Source: Endomychus coccineus (taxonomy: Eukaryota > Arthropoda > Insecta > Coleoptera > Endomychidae). Taken from it: 64,000 nucleotides of DNA. Location: positions 159,314,388-159,378,387 of the forward strand of contig OY294068.1 in assembly GCA_958510875.1 (NCBI GenBank), read 5' to 3'. The translations under genes and the position numbers were made by a program. The notes beneath the pieces are model-generated. The model ran no database searches. It was not told the DNA's origin and was given only the letters and a program-made list of their open reading frames with translations. How positions within the stretch are numbered: position 1 is the first letter of the stretch; each line of letters begins with the position of its first letter. Positions 34,930 to 46,700 of this stretch are shown here, in pieces.

Positions 34930-35910
34930 GTTTTAGAATTAGAGCAACTTCGTCTATACAAATGATGAGTTCATTACTCTACGATAGACGTTCCATTTTG
35001 TCTCCTTTTCTCGAGGTAGGAGTTGACTTTGGTGGTCCTATTACAGTTAAGGAATCTCTTTTTTGAAAAGCAGGGATCTCCAAAGCATACATTAATTTCT
35101 TTGTTTATATGGTTACAAAGGCAGTTAAAATTGAACTTGTTTCCAGTCTATCAACAGAAGCGTTTCTTTCGACTTTAAAAAGATTCATTAATCGACGTGA
35201 ATGTCCTCAAATCATATACAGCGATAATGAAACTAATTTTCAGGATGCTAAGAACTCACTTAGACTAATTTACGATTTTTCTGTTCTACTAAGGACATAC
35301 AATGGAAGTTCACGTCTTCCCTTCAGTTGTACAAACTGGGAAGGATTATGGGAGGCTGGTATAAAAGCTATAAAATTTTTATTTTATGTCAAATTGAAGC
35401 CATACTGAAATCTAGGCCTGTTTCTTCATTTCGAAAGATCCATAAAATTACTCGTGTCTCAGACCTGGTTATTTTTCGATAGGAGAATCATGTATCTCTT
35501 TTCCCCGAATTTATATTTCAGACGTTCCCACCAATAGGCTGAAAGCCTGGGGAGTATTGTCAAAAATTCAAATAGTTTTCCAGAAACGTTGGTCTATAGA
35601 ATATTTGAAGAAGCTCCACCATAAACCAAAATGGCGACTTAAGAGTCAATGATTTCGTTTTAGTGAAGGCGGGTATTATTCAACCTCTTGAATGGACATT
35701 AGCTTGTATTATAGTTACTTGCAGATTCTGGTACAATGTTTCTAGTGATGAGAATGCATAAAATGAATGGAATATATACTAGACCAATTACAAAACTATG
35801 GCCACTTCCATTATGTTCTGTTGGTATCAATCAAGCCGGTGGTAGGGTTGTTATGGCTAAGTTTATTATGTTCTCAATATCAACCTTTCCTTTGTCTGCG
35901 AACTGTTCGA
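34930..35910 (+). pseudogene. Pao/BEL retrotransposon integrase pseudogene
   Basis: Frames in order give EVGVDFGGPITVK (first catalytic Asp), FVYMVTKAVKIELVSSLSTE, YSDNETNF (second Asp; the usual glycine is glutamate), and GLWEAGIKAIK (catalytic Glu). After frameshifts come NDFVLVKAGI, PLEWTLACII and TRPITKLWPLPLC. The last two blocks are the typical Pao/BEL pol C-terminus. No RT, protease or LTRs are recognisable nearby. Several stops and frameshifts show it is a decayed internal fragment. Its DNA-integration function is known for the family but is certainly lost here. Confidence 0.8.
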
Positions 35911-36239
35911 TTTCTCTGTTGTTTATAATAGAGAATAGAAATAAGATTGTCAGATCGGCAAGGACCTTTTTCTGTATTTTATTTCAATCCTAGTTTCATA
36001 TACTTAACAAATGAAGAACAAATTTGATGAAATATTAGATACAGTAATTACTACCACTATATTATCACATTTCATGTCTTGTATAAAGTTATATTGAAAT
36101 TCACCGGAAGGTGGAGATGTAATATGTCACATGTATAAATTCACATTGAATAAATCCATGTAGTTTCCCATACACATATTGGATCAGCTTGTCGTGAAAG
36201 ACCCCGTAATGTATATCGCAGTGGCGTATCCAATGGAGG

Positions 36240-37270
36240 ACCCCGTACTGTATATATTCACTTGCAGGTGAATCTTAACGTTTGCTCTCAGCGTGGACTC
36301 TGACAACAAACTCTCTATTCCCGTCGAAAAGACGAAATACATCCTCTTTGGAGCAGAACTCGCCGGAGACCCACTCTTTAAGTTCGATGGCAGAAGCATT
36401 AGTAGGGTGAAGGAGTTAAAGCATCTCGGCATCGTGTTAGACCAAAAACTTCACTTGGGACAGCATATTGCATAAATATCTGCTGAGGTCAAATTCAGAT
36501 TACAGGATCTAAGACATCACATCAGACTTACATATGGCATGATCTCAAATTCCCTGATAATCATATAACACCGAGCAATCATACCTTTCACGCGCTATGG
36601 AAGATTGGTGTGGGGCTACAGATTGCGACTGGTCAAAAATGTCAAAATGCTTGACTCTGCCTAAGCTAACTCTCTACGTACAATTTGTAATCTGTACCGA
36701 ACGGTCCCAAACGAGACGGCGTGTGTCCTAGCTAAGGGACTGAATTTCTTCTACTCTCAGAGTTCTACTCCATGGCATCGTCAAAGAGGTTTGGGATGCA
36801 CACCTATCGGAAACTTTCTGTCTCTGCCGGAGTTTCGGTTCTAGCCGGACTTCATTCGTCAACTCCGGGCTGTCACTCTTACACACTGGCAAGTTCTCTG
36901 GGACAACTACATGACAGCAGGGTGACACATTTTTCCATCCCTGTCATCGAGGAATGGATTCCAATAGCTGCACTATCCAATGGGATAACCGCGAAAACTG
37001 AACGGTGCTCCATCTTTTAAGTGGACATGGCATCTCTCCACGATCGGTACGTTCCAGGGTGACCAGTGTGCAAAGTGTCTTGTCTTCGACGATCCTTTCC
37101 GCAGGGTCTTAACTTGTCCCAAATCTCATGTTGTCAGAGCTGAACTTGTAGACGCACTTGATTGGTTCCCCAATCGTGAGCAGGATCTACCTCGCCAAAT
37201 AGAGCATCTCGAGGAATATTAGGAACTTTTCGGTGCTGTTGCACCACCCAAAATCGCAGTGACGGATCGA
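36240..37270 (+). pseudogene. R1-like LINE fragment (RT thumb to C-terminus)
   Basis: 36293-36475 reads KTKYILFGAELAGDP and then SRVKELKHLGIVLDQKLHLG, the post-palm segment of an R1/LOA-type reverse transcriptase. Scattered frames downstream (SYTLASSLGQL, KCLVFDDPFRRVL-type) fit the C-terminal part of such proteins. The end near 37270 is undefined and the 5' part is missing. Clade assignment is tentative. Confidence 0.6.
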
Positions 37271-37279
37271 AAGGAGGGA

Positions 37280-38613
37280 GACGAACCTAGCAGGTAGTAG
37301 GTATATTAACTGCCAGTAGCTAAAAAAGTGATTTTTGACACTCCCTGAGAAATTTTCTGGAAGCGCTGTAACTGGTATGACGTTCCATCATTACTTTTCT
37401 GAATCTTCACAATAAATATATCAGACGGTAAGATATCAATGTCCATTGTGTGCAAATTAGCAAGTTGAAACAGTCAATTCCTATCGAATCTCCCATTATA
37501 TTCAAGTGAGACATTTTACGCATTTTCCCTCATAAATTGAATATCAATAGCATTTCCTTTCAATTTGTACAATATCTGACTGAGCTTATGATCAGATAAT
37601 TGACTCTTACAAACTTCAATTGAAGCAAGCTAATTTTGTTTGAGTAGTTATTGAATAACTTAACTAGTCATATCAAGTACATTGCGCGTGCCTTTTGATG
37701 TAGAAAAAGTGCCTGAACATTCATGATCATCAAGTAACTCAATCGTAAATAAACATATTATAAAAGCCTTTTATATTTTATTCGAATCTTCATGCAAATC
37801 GTGAAAGAAAATTAAATTAGATTGCTCTTCTATAGAAGCTATATACCAAATTACCTTTAACAGCTTCCCGAGATGCGAAGTGTTGATTGAAATGTCTGGT
37901 GTACAAGTCCAAGCTTCACAATAAATAGAAAAGTGGGTAATTAATTTGAATGTGATGAATGATTTTGTTCTAGTCTTATAAAAGCTATAAATTCAAAAGT
38001 AATAAGAACCGAACGGTGAAAGTTGCATTAGCTCAAGATAAAATAAACAAGTATAAAGTACATATAAATCCATCCAAGACAAGCGAGTAAAAGCTTTTCA
38101 TCCAGACTTTAATAAATTGTTGAGGTAACATCACAATTGAGTTTGGTCTGGCATTCATCCATGATAATGCATCCTTAAATCACACTTAGCCTTCTTGTAT
38201 GAACCTCTAACCCCTACGATATCATAAGCATCATTGAAATAATGTGCTACAATCCCTTCAATAATGAAGCAGAGTTTTTTGAACTTTCAAGACCAATTTT
38301 CACCAGCTTTGATAGGAGATTGTACAACTTGCTGCACCATGTATTTGAGTAGAAAATGATGAAAACAGGGATTCATAGTTTTTTTTCGATTACGATAAAA
38401 AAGCAATATGTACGAAATAATGGTACGAAATAGTAATTCCTCAGTACCGGAAAATATATTCAGAAAAATTTAAGAAATATTTCTTGGTTACTTTTTATCG
38501 CAACAGCGAAATTTATGTAGTACGAAATAGAAATTGTACAAGATGAATTCCTATATTTGTACAATAGGTACGGAAAAATTCTATAAATATTTCTTTTGAC
38601 CTCCAAGTCGCTA
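37280..38613. other. Noncoding, no gene; weak internal repeats
   Basis: No known protein. The stretch 38400-38600 contains two diverged units with ATGTACGAAATA/GTAGTACGAAATAG and ATAAATATTTCTT/AAGAAATATTTCTT blocks. Confidence 0.4.
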
Positions 38614-40238
38614 TACAGGGTGTTTCAAATTCGATCCTCGCCATCGGGATCTTGGAAACTATAAGAGATACGAAGATGGTTAAATTGAGACAAAGTTGCG
38701 CATTTACCTGACTAACAATATGCCGTTGAGAAAGTTCTGAAATTCCGAGTATATCCGGAGATATCCGGAAAAAAACGAAATATTGGAAAATGGCTTTTAT
38801 TTTTTGTTGGTTTTATTTTTCTAAGAATTTGAAAATAAATTGCACCTTAACATTGTCACTTTTCCCCTGCTACATAACCGTGTTTTCAGATTTGCTATCC
38901 GACGTTTTGTCTTCAGGCCACCATCATCAACTTTATTTTTTCTCATAGGCGCTACATTGGATTCTTCCTGTTTTGAATAGAACCAGATATTAACTTTTCA
39001 ATGATGTATCACAAGCTACCAATATTTTTCGAAAAATTGGAAATATTGAATAAAGACTTTTATTACTATGGAAATTGAGCTTTTCTTCTTGATGATCGAC
39101 CTACGAAGACAATGCTCACATTTTGATATTTTGTGAGTCATCATATTATTGGCCAAAAATAGCTTCCACGAATTAATGAAAAAGAGATATGATAAACATT
39201 TATTACAGAAATATATTTGAACATGTATCTCGAAAGACGACAACCACATCGAACTAAGTATGTTCAAGTTATTGGATAAACTTACAACTAAAATGAACGA
39301 ATAACAATAATTAACTGAAATGTAAAGACGAAAGTAAATCACAGCAAATGCTCAAAATGCTGACCTTGTTGATGATAACACAACTGTGCCCTTCTTGGAA
39401 TATTATTCACTGCACGATTAATTTCCCTCCTCCTCAATCTTCCGAACTCTCTAACAATACTGTGTTAAAGGTCCTCAACATTTTGATATTCCCTCTGCTC
39501 ATAAACTCCATTTTTCAGTGTACCCCATAAGAATGTATCAGTCAGATAATTAGATACTTGTCTGGTATTGTGAGGTGGAGCACCATCATGTTGAAACCAG
39601 ATGTTGTTACAGTTAGCCAAAGGTAGATCATCCAAATAGTCTTCGAAAATCGACATTAAAAACTGGTGATCGGTTTCTCCATTCAGAATTCCGTCAAATA
39701 AATGAGGACCCAAAATTCTATCTTCGTAAATTCCTGCCCACACGTTTATACTAAATCGCACTTGCGGTCTAATTTCTCGGAACTGCCTGGGGTTGTTTAT
39801 GCTCCAAATGTGTTCGTTATTTCGATTGAATATCCCACAATTCGTAAAAGTACTTTCATCTGTCCAAATTACTTTTTCTAAGAAAATGAAGAAAATCTGG
39901 TCTTCTTATTAGCCAATTACAAAATTCTAATCGCCTTTCGGGATCACCTGGATGCAATTTTTGAGATATGTGTAATTTGTAAAATTTGAAACCGCTTTTT
40001 TTGAGTTGTCTCGAAGCACTTGTATGACAAACATTCATATCGGAGGAAATTTGACGTGTAGATTTCCCCGGGTTCATATTCATCTGCGAATTATCAATTT
40101 TTATTGAAAAGGACACAATGTCCAATTTACCTCATGTTAGTCAGGTAAATGCGCAACTTTGCCCCAATTTAACCATCTTCGTATCTCTTACAGTTTCCGA
40201 GATCCCAATGGTGAGGAACGAATTTGAAACACCCTGTA
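38614..40238 (-). mobile_element. Mariner-like element with ~106-bp TIRs
   Basis: The left end starts TACAGGGTGTTTCAAATTCG and the right end is its complement, with inverted identity extending to about 38719 and from about 40133. TA flanks both ends (38612-38613 and 40239-40240). The 1625-bp element carries one transposase pseudogene on the minus strand. TIRs of about 100 bp exceed the roughly 30 bp typical of mariners. Confidence 0.85.
39342..40125 (-). pseudogene. DDE_3-type transposase pseudogene
   Basis: Frame 39856-40125 gives the helix-turn-helix region (STRQISSDMNVCHTSASRQL) and HPGDPERRLEFCNWL. A frameshift then leads into WTDEST (first catalytic Asp), and frame 39465-39761 gives SINVWAGIYEDRILGPHLFD and NNIWFQHDGAPPHNTRQVSN (second Asp). 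NYLTDTFLWGTLKN lacks the roughly 25 residues (RSPDLTPLD type) that normally separate LTDT from FLWG, an in-frame deletion removing the third catalytic residue. A TAA ends the frame after NVEDL, but the same frame continues to 39342 as a normal C-terminus. Confidence 0.8.
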
Positions 40239-40240
40239 TA

Positions 40241-40960
40241 TGGAGAATGGAATGGGAATTATTATACAGGATGAGTTTCTGTATTTGTGCAGTGAGGTTG
40301 GGTGTTGTATATGGTGTTGGCATACAGGGCTGACCGGTAATGGTAATATGGCCCAGTCATTTCCGTTTTCAAGTTTACAGCAAGATTTTCAGTTTGTTGG
40401 CCCTAACAGTACCTACAGCCCTATCTATTAATAAATTCTAAAAGTAGGGAAGTGGTGTAGGGTTGGACAAAATGTTTTTGATTGAAACGGAAGCAAAATT
40501 ACTTTGTATACGTTGAATTTGGGTGAACGATAAACTAACGGTATGCAATACATAATTGATTAGTTATTCTAGGTCCAAATCTTTTTGGAACTGTTTTTTA
40601 CATTTCACACGTTACTGCTTCCCAAATAGTAATATGCCCCAGATGCTTATATGGTTATATAGACCAAGCCCTTGACTTTAACATTTTTGCAGTATACAAA
40701 GCACACGATATAAATGTAGATAGAATCACAGCTGCGAGAAGAAATGCTTCTGTATCTCAAAAACTTGATTCTATCAAAATTTTCATTCACAGCGGGTCTA
40801 TGAACTGTGAATTCAATGACCTCAACAGTAAAAACGAAATATTCCTGGTTTGACGAGGATGGCGCCGCACTCATTGATGAAAATTGTGGAAATGAAGTGG
40901 TTGTTAGAATAACCATTTTTGACGTCATCCCTTTCTACTGTGAACAGTATTTGTATTAGC
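40241..40960. other. Noncoding; one unassigned minus-strand ORF
   Basis: The minus-strand 93-residue frame at 40647-40928 (MTSKMVILTTTSFPQFSSMS) has no recognised domain. It could be a short exon or chance. Nothing else is supported. Confidence 0.35.
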
Positions 40961-40964
40961 TATT

Positions 40965-41620
40965 GGAGCTCTCTTAAGCTAGCAAAGTTAAGCGAGCCGA
41001 ACGACTTCTAACCTATTTTAAAATATATTGCTAATTTAAACCTCTATTGAAAAATTAGAAAAACATAATGTTTTTGCTAGCTTTACATAAAGCTGTCAGA
41101 GCATTCAAAAAGAAGCTATGTGCAATAGCCGGAATCAGAAACGATTTTAGTGCCCAGTTGAGAAAGTGGGTGCATCAGTGTTAAAAAAAAATATTTATTT
41201 TTGTAGCTTCACATAAAGCTGGAAATGTGTTTAAGAAAATGTATGCAGCATAACCCAAAACTGGAAGGATAATATAGAATATATTAGTGTTAATTTAGTG
41301 CTGTACATAAACATAAACAGGTGTATTTATTACCAAGCTTATGCGGCGTGGCCCAAAACTGAAAGTATGATACTTAATAATTGTACTAATCTAGGACCGT
41401 GCTAATAAATATGTATTTACTATTTATAATGAAGTATACCTATTATAATACACTTTAACGTAGAGTTGTATGTGAAACCATGAAAACCGCAAAGTAGTGA
41501 GCAGAATAGCTTCTAACATATTTTGAAATATAGTGCTGATTTAGTACTAGTCTAGTGCCCAATTGAAGAATAAGGTGCTTCGGCATTTTAGAAGAACATG
41601 ATATTCTTTCATTGACCTCA
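40965..41620 (+). repeat. Dispersed repeat family B, plus-oriented units
   Basis: Several related units share GCTAGCTTTACATAAAGCT, the block TTTAGTGCCCAATTGA, a run of A followed by TGTTTTTG, and a TATGCGGCGTGGCCCAAAACT block. Units begin near 40970, 41130, 41300 and 41455. Further copies lie at 42380-42680 (plus) and, inverted, at 42740-42880 and 46420-46700. No coding capacity. Element type unknown. Confidence 0.55.
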
Positions 41621-41649
41621 TACCGCTCAATATGCCCATGCATGCAAGC

Positions 41650-42367
41650 CGCTGCAGTCGGTCCAGGCGCTGGGAAATACCAGGCCTTGTTCCCTACTTA
41701 CTAGGTAACCATAGACCTGATCACAGCGGTATAGATCCAATAAAGAGTCTTTGGCTGTAATCCCCATGTGTTGCTGAGAGCTCGTCTGCAAGCCTAAAAT
41801 GACACAGAGGCCTTCCTCACTCGATATTCGAGGTGTTCGCGCCAGGTCAGCTTTGAATTTAGGATTACTCCCAGAAACTTCACCAATCCTTTAAATTGCA
41901 GGACTTTGTCAGAGAAACGAATTTCTGCCAGTTTGCCCAGCTTCCGTTCCCTTGTGAACAATTTTCGTTTTGTCAGAGTTTACCCTGAGTGCCTCCGTGC
42001 GACACCCGCCATCCACTATGCTGAGCAGCGTGTTTTGCATCTCGCACAGCGTCCCCAAGTACCGCCCGAGGGTGATGCCAGCCAAGTCATCGGCATAGGT
42101 TTGGGCATAAAACCCAGCCTCTTCCAGTTCCTCCAAGAGCTCATCGACTACAAGGCACCACAGAAGCGGAGATAGGACACCTTCTTATGGACAGCCTTTT
42201 GTAGAGGTGGTTTGTACAACGCACCCGTTATGTTGCGCCTTTATCGCACGCGTAGATAGCATGGCGTCAATCCACCGGACCAATGTTGGACTGACTCCAT
42301 GCTTCTCCGCAGCTGAACAGATAGACTCAACGGACGTGTTATCAAATGCCCCTTCGATGTTCAACAA
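41650..42367 (-). pseudogene. R1/LOA-like LINE reverse transcriptase fragment
   Basis: Frame 42185-42367 gives LNIEGAFDNTSVESICSAAE (motif A, with the catalytic Asp position replaced by Asn in LNIEGAFD) and ends TSTKGCP, just before a PQGG-type motif. Frame 41909-42136 gives AGFYAQTYADDLAGITLGRY (intact YADD) and LRVNSDKTKIV. Further minus-strand frames to 41650 fit the thumb and connection. The element interrupts the family B repeat. Both ends are truncated. Confidence 0.75.
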
Positions 42368-42379
42368 TTCTCAACAAGT

Positions 42380-42880
42380 TATGCGGCTCAGCTCAAATCA
42401 TAAAGTATAATACAAAATAATTTGGTTCTGTGCATGAATAATGAACATACTATATATGCTAATAAATATACCTTTAGTTTAGTATGATGAAATATACATT
42501 TAATGCAGCTGTACTTAGAGTTTTGCGCCCAACCCCCAGAACCTAAACGTGGTGAACAGGAACGACATATAAAATATTTTTAAATATAGTGCTAACTCAG
42601 TGCTATTTTCGGCCAAAATATAGAAATTGGGTGTTAAAAATATCATGTATTTATCAGTTTAATATAAAACTAGCAAACGATCTAAATTACATTGCACTAA
42701 GAATATATTCATTAGTATGTGAGGTCTGTTCATCAACTGCACTAAATTATTTGGTATTATCCTTTCAGTTTTGGATCACACCACGCCGTACATTCCCTCA
42801 ATGCTTCTTCAGCTTCATTTTAAGGTAGCGAAAAGAGTGTTCCTTTCAAAATACTATAGCGATTTCTATTTGGTTACTAA
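42380..42880. repeat. Dispersed repeat family B, plus and inverted units
   Basis: 42380-42680 continues the plus-strand family B units (AATATAGTGCTAACTCAGTG, GAAATTGGGTGTTAAAAATA). From about 42740 the orientation flips: CCTTTCAGTTTTGGATCACA is the complement of the TGGCCCAAAACTGAAAG block at about 41350. The result is a local inverted arrangement. Confidence 0.5.
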
Positions 42881-42959
42881 ATTAGCACGATATTCTGCTC
42901 ACTTCATTTAGATTTTCATGTTTCGGCGCACAACTTCAAGTGCATTAAAATATTGTCAC

Positions 42960-43420
42960 GTTTCCGTTTTTACCAAACTCAATTGTAAGCAATCTATATT
43001 TTCCTTCAATATTGTAAATCGTTTTTATTCCTTTTATAATCTTTCAGATATTTTAATGTATCATCTGATTGCAAAATTTACTTTAAACCATTTCCTGTCA
43101 GTCGTTTGTTGATTTCATTCTAAGTTACTTTTATATTTCAAATAATAAGTAAAACTGTGATGTCAGCATTATGGTTCATCATTCTGCCGGACAAGTTCAC
43201 ACGGTAAAGAATCCAAAATTGCTGGATTTCATCAATAAAGTCTTTATAGGCCACCGAAAGAGAAAAAGTGGGATATTCGAACTTTTTTTCTCGCGTGTAT
43301 ACACATCGATCCGAATAATGTAAGTAATGTTTTTTTATTCACATATAATGGAGAATTAATGAATTAATTGAATTGATTCCAGAACCATTTATCATGTCTT
43401 TCAATTAACTGTACTAATTC
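42960..43420 (+). repeat. Dispersed repeat with promoter-like core, copy 2
   Basis: Diverged copy of 18540-19010, retaining CATTCTGCCGGACAAGTTCA, a TTTATAGG box near 43233, AAAAAGTGGGATATTCGAAC and TCTCGCGTGT in the same order. Sequence to about 43545 includes another AATAAA signal in a matching position. Confidence 0.5.
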
Positions 43421-43619
43421 TGAAATTATTTACTATTGTGTTTTATCAATCATTTTATGTATTACCAAATTTGCTGTACTAATTTTATATAGATTCATAT
43501 TTAATTTTATTTGATAATTTCCTTCAATAAATTTCATTAAGCTAGTTTTACCAATGTTGTTTCTTTCAAAGTACTTTTAACTCCGCTCAAACAATCTCGT
43601 TATCGAGTTTTGTGAAGAG

Positions 43620-44806
43620 GGCAATGAAAAAAGTCAGTTTATCAGTTTACTTGATTCTTACTTGATGAATATTACCATAAATGAACATAGGCGAGTCGCT
43701 ATTACCACACAGTCTTGCATTGACAACATAATCACAAATATTCCATTAAAATATGAGTCAGAAGTGCTACAGTCACTCATCTCTGATCATATGCTTATGC
43801 TAGGGCATTTACTCAGGTAAATATCAGTAAAAAGTTGGGATACTATGTATAAGAAAGCGAACTTATTTGATAAATGTGATATATTTTAAAAAATAATACA
43901 AAATTCGCTTAATAGAAATTTTCCGCTGAAATAGTAAAATTGCGACCACCACAAAAATCGGACTGGCTTACTCCACAACTGAAAACTATGAAAGATAATT
44001 TAAGGTTACTCTATGATATATCTTTACATAACCCGGCTTATGAAGAAGCATTCAGTGAATATAAAATCAAATACAGTTCGGCCTCACGACATGTAAAGAG
44101 CACGTTCTACATGAATCTATTAAATAGCGCGTCAAATAAATCTAAATGTATGTGTAACATTGTAAATAATCAACTCAATTCCAAAAGACACATCTATAGA
44201 ACACCTTCCTTTTGAATTGAATCGTTTTTCCTCTATTGTTATGATCTCTGATATTGAACATAGAAATATAAGCATTGACTTCAACGATCAAATAGTTCAA
44301 AGGGTAAATTCAATATATACATTCCACTGTTAACTGATGAAATCTGTCACATAGTGAAAAATTTGAAGAGCCTAAGATATGCTATTGTGATCTGTGGAGG
44401 CTCTTCAAGACTAACATATATTTTTATGATGCAAAAACGAGCTCTAGGAATAGCTCTAAGAATAGTTCTAAGAATGAAATTCAATCAGTCATGTAAAGGT
44501 AAATTTGGTAGTAATCAGTTTTTAACAATACCAGGCCTTACGTCTTTGAATGCTAACTTTTTTGCAAAAAAATCAGGACAAATTTTCACAGGAACTGATA
44601 GATCATGAATATAACACAAGAACTAAGAATGGCTATAATTATCCATGTCAACTTTGACAAAAACAAGGCATTATTATGCATGCATTTGTTTTTATGATTG
44701 TCTACTCATGGATCTACATGAATTGATTAATTCTAAAAAAACAATTCAAGAAGAAGTGCTTAACAATATTATGTGTTTTAGAACCCTCAATCAATCAATC
44801 AATCAA
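43620..44806 (+). pseudogene. CR1/Jockey-type LINE remnant with (TCAA)n tail
   Basis: 43625-43815 reads as the end of an apurinic endonuclease domain (RVAITTQSCIDNIITNI, then ISDHM with the catalytic His region). 43940-44215 is the linker between EN and RT (QKSDWLTPQLKTMKDNLRLL). The RT palm is missing. 44395-44580 gives a C-terminal block (CGGSSRLTYIFMMQKRALGI, then FLTIPGL). The element ends in TCAA repeats at 44789-44806. It is internally deleted and full of stops. Confidence 0.65.
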
Positions 44807-44849
44807 AACGGGGGCGGACGAGTCCGGAGCACTCAGACTGCTTGATTGA

Positions 44850-46097
44850 GTCCATTGTGCGCCCCTTGATAAAAGAATCAGTCCAGCAAGCCTAAGGCCG
44901 TGCCAAAAGCTAAGATTCTGCATGGACTGATATCTATTAAGGCTTCAAGCGGCATGTGTTTGCTGCCGAGGTGTTGTAGCCTGAGAGGAGCCAGTGCTGG
45001 ACATTCTGCTAGGATATGAGAAGCAGTTTCATCCGCCTCCCCACATCTACTACAAATTGGGACTTCGACAATGCCCATTGTGTGTAGATGTTTATTCAGG
45101 TGACAGTGTCCTGTGAGGAGCCCTTTCACCAGTTTTAGGCCTCTCCTGCTCATAGAGAGTAGGGTTTTAGGGAGTTTAGGCGAGAATTCCCTGATATGGA
45201 GCTTCGCCTGCCTCATGCCTGGGGAACCACGCCAGATTGAGAGCCACCGTCTGTCGAGTAGCTTCTTGAGGGCGTGGGGCCCGGTGGTCGATGAAATTCC
45301 GATCGTGGAATCGGGGCCAGGGGCGCTCAAGGAGCCCCGTTTGGCCAATTCATCGGCCACTTCGTTTCCCTTCACACCAGAATGGGCAGGTACCCACACT
45401 AGCTGGAATTTGCTCCTTCTGGCTAGTTCAACCAGAGTTTCCCTGCACTCCAAGACAAGCCTAGAAGTCATTCTGTGGGCGCGAAGTGCGCCCAGGGTCG
45501 CTCAGCTGTCAGTGCAGATGTAAATCCGCCTACCTCGGTAGTTTAATATAAGGTTTTCCAGGGCACATGTACGTATTGCACAGACCTCAGCCTGGAAAAC
45601 GGTTACGTGGCCACCTAGGGAAACTGAAATCTCCCTCCTGGGTGTATGCGAGTAGACTCCGGCTCCGCTAGACTCGCCAGTCTTAGACCCGTCCGTGAAC
45701 CACACGAGTCCCCCTGGCGGAAGCGGCCCAGATTGACACGGAAGTCCTCGGGTGGTGTGACTATGAGGTTGTCATCAGACCCGGGGAAATGCATTAGATG
45801 TCGTAGTGTTTCGTCCGGGGATGACCTGTACTCACCGTTCGGCAGAATCACTGATTCAGTGCCAATTGAGGAATCCTTGGAGAGGGCCTTGCATAACCTC
45901 GCTGCTGACGGCATCTTATTGATGCACTCACAGTAGGTACGCCACGAATCTCTTTTGGAGCTCCTCAGAGTTTTCTCATAGTTCTTTTGGGCGACCTTAA
46001 AGGTCTCCCAGTCTGAACTACACGACGTCCTCTTCGCCTTGTTGAAGAGTTTTAGAACCCTACTCCGTTGGAGAATTTGTGAATAGTAGATAGGCAA
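44850..46097 (-). pseudogene. R1/LOA-like LINE: linker joined to RNase H and zinc knuckle, RT deleted
   Basis: 46097-45720 encodes an EN-RT linker (SDWETFKVAQKNYEKTLRSS, then SPDETLRHLM). It is followed directly by an RNase H domain: WFTDGSKTGESSGAGVY, VFQAEVCAI and ICTDS (three catalytic acids), then HSGVKGNEVADELAK. A CSRCGEADETASHILAEC zinc knuckle sits near the C-terminus, and the protein ends at 44878. The whole reverse transcriptase is absent. A single TGA (45502-45504) interrupts the RNase H, and the frame then continues openly for 197 residues. The join of linker to RNase H also involves a frameshift. Confidence 0.8.
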
Positions 46098-46099
46098 CC

Positions 46100-46325
46100 C
46101 TTAAATTAGTTACTGTGTAGATAAACAATTTTAAACCAGATTTCATATTAACTGTATGTTGTTTGTCATTCTGTAATATAGTTTTAATTTTAATGTGTTC
46201 TGTTCTAGATAGTTTTTGAAATACTAATATGATTGTTTTATTATCATTGCACCTGACTCGGTTCTCACTGTTTCATTACAATTGTTATTGAAGCTTAATA
46301 AATTAATTTACTTACTTTACTTTGG
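46100..46325 (+). repeat. Probable LINE 3' UTR fragment
   Basis: Noncoding sequence ending AATAAATTAATTTACTTACT, a polyadenylation-like signal followed by a short tandem repeat, as at LINE 3' ends. No coding part is attached. Confidence 0.35.
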
Positions 46326-46419
46326 AAAAACAAGAATCCTCAGGGATACGCCATGCCTCTCACCCCCTAAACCAATATTCACTTAATAACATTGAGCTCT
46401 ACTAAAAAATTGGCAATAC

Positions 46420-46700
46420 TTCATTATAAAACTAAAGAAATATTTATTAGCACAGCAGTAAATGAATACTAAATCATTTAATATCATACTTTCTGTTTTG
46501 GGCCACACCGCATATTTTGTCAAATCCCTTGCTAGCTTTATGTGAAGCCAGCGTAAACATTATTTTTTTTTAGTACCCTATAGCACCCAATGTTTCAATT
46601 GAGCACTAAAATAACAGTAAATCAATACTATATTTTTAAAAATGTTAGAAGTGATCCTATTCACATTGCTTTGCTAGCAATGTTGCCTATTGTGGATAAT
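46420..46700 (-). repeat. Dispersed repeat family B, inverted unit
   Basis: Reverse complement of the family B units at 40965-41620, including the CCCAAAACAGAAAG block (46490), the GCTAGC / TTCACATAAAGCTAGC block (46540) and TAGTGCTCAATTGAAACATT (46590). With the units at 40965 it bounds the intervening LINE fragments. Confidence 0.55.

Noticed and set aside
34930..35910. Possible endogenous virus
   Set aside because: The motifs are those of a Pao/BEL retrotransposon integrase with no envelope gene nearby; nothing indicates an infectious virus.
40647..40928. Host exon candidate (MTSKMVILTTTSF...)
   Set aside because: No domain, no defensible splice sites and no supporting neighbour exons; left as an unassigned ORF within noncoding sequence.
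41906..42175. Plus-strand 89-residue ORF
   Set aside because: Antisense to the YADD-containing LINE RT fragment.
45113..45523. Plus-strand 136-residue ORF
   Set aside because: It is the antisense shadow of the RNase H pseudogene on the minus strand.
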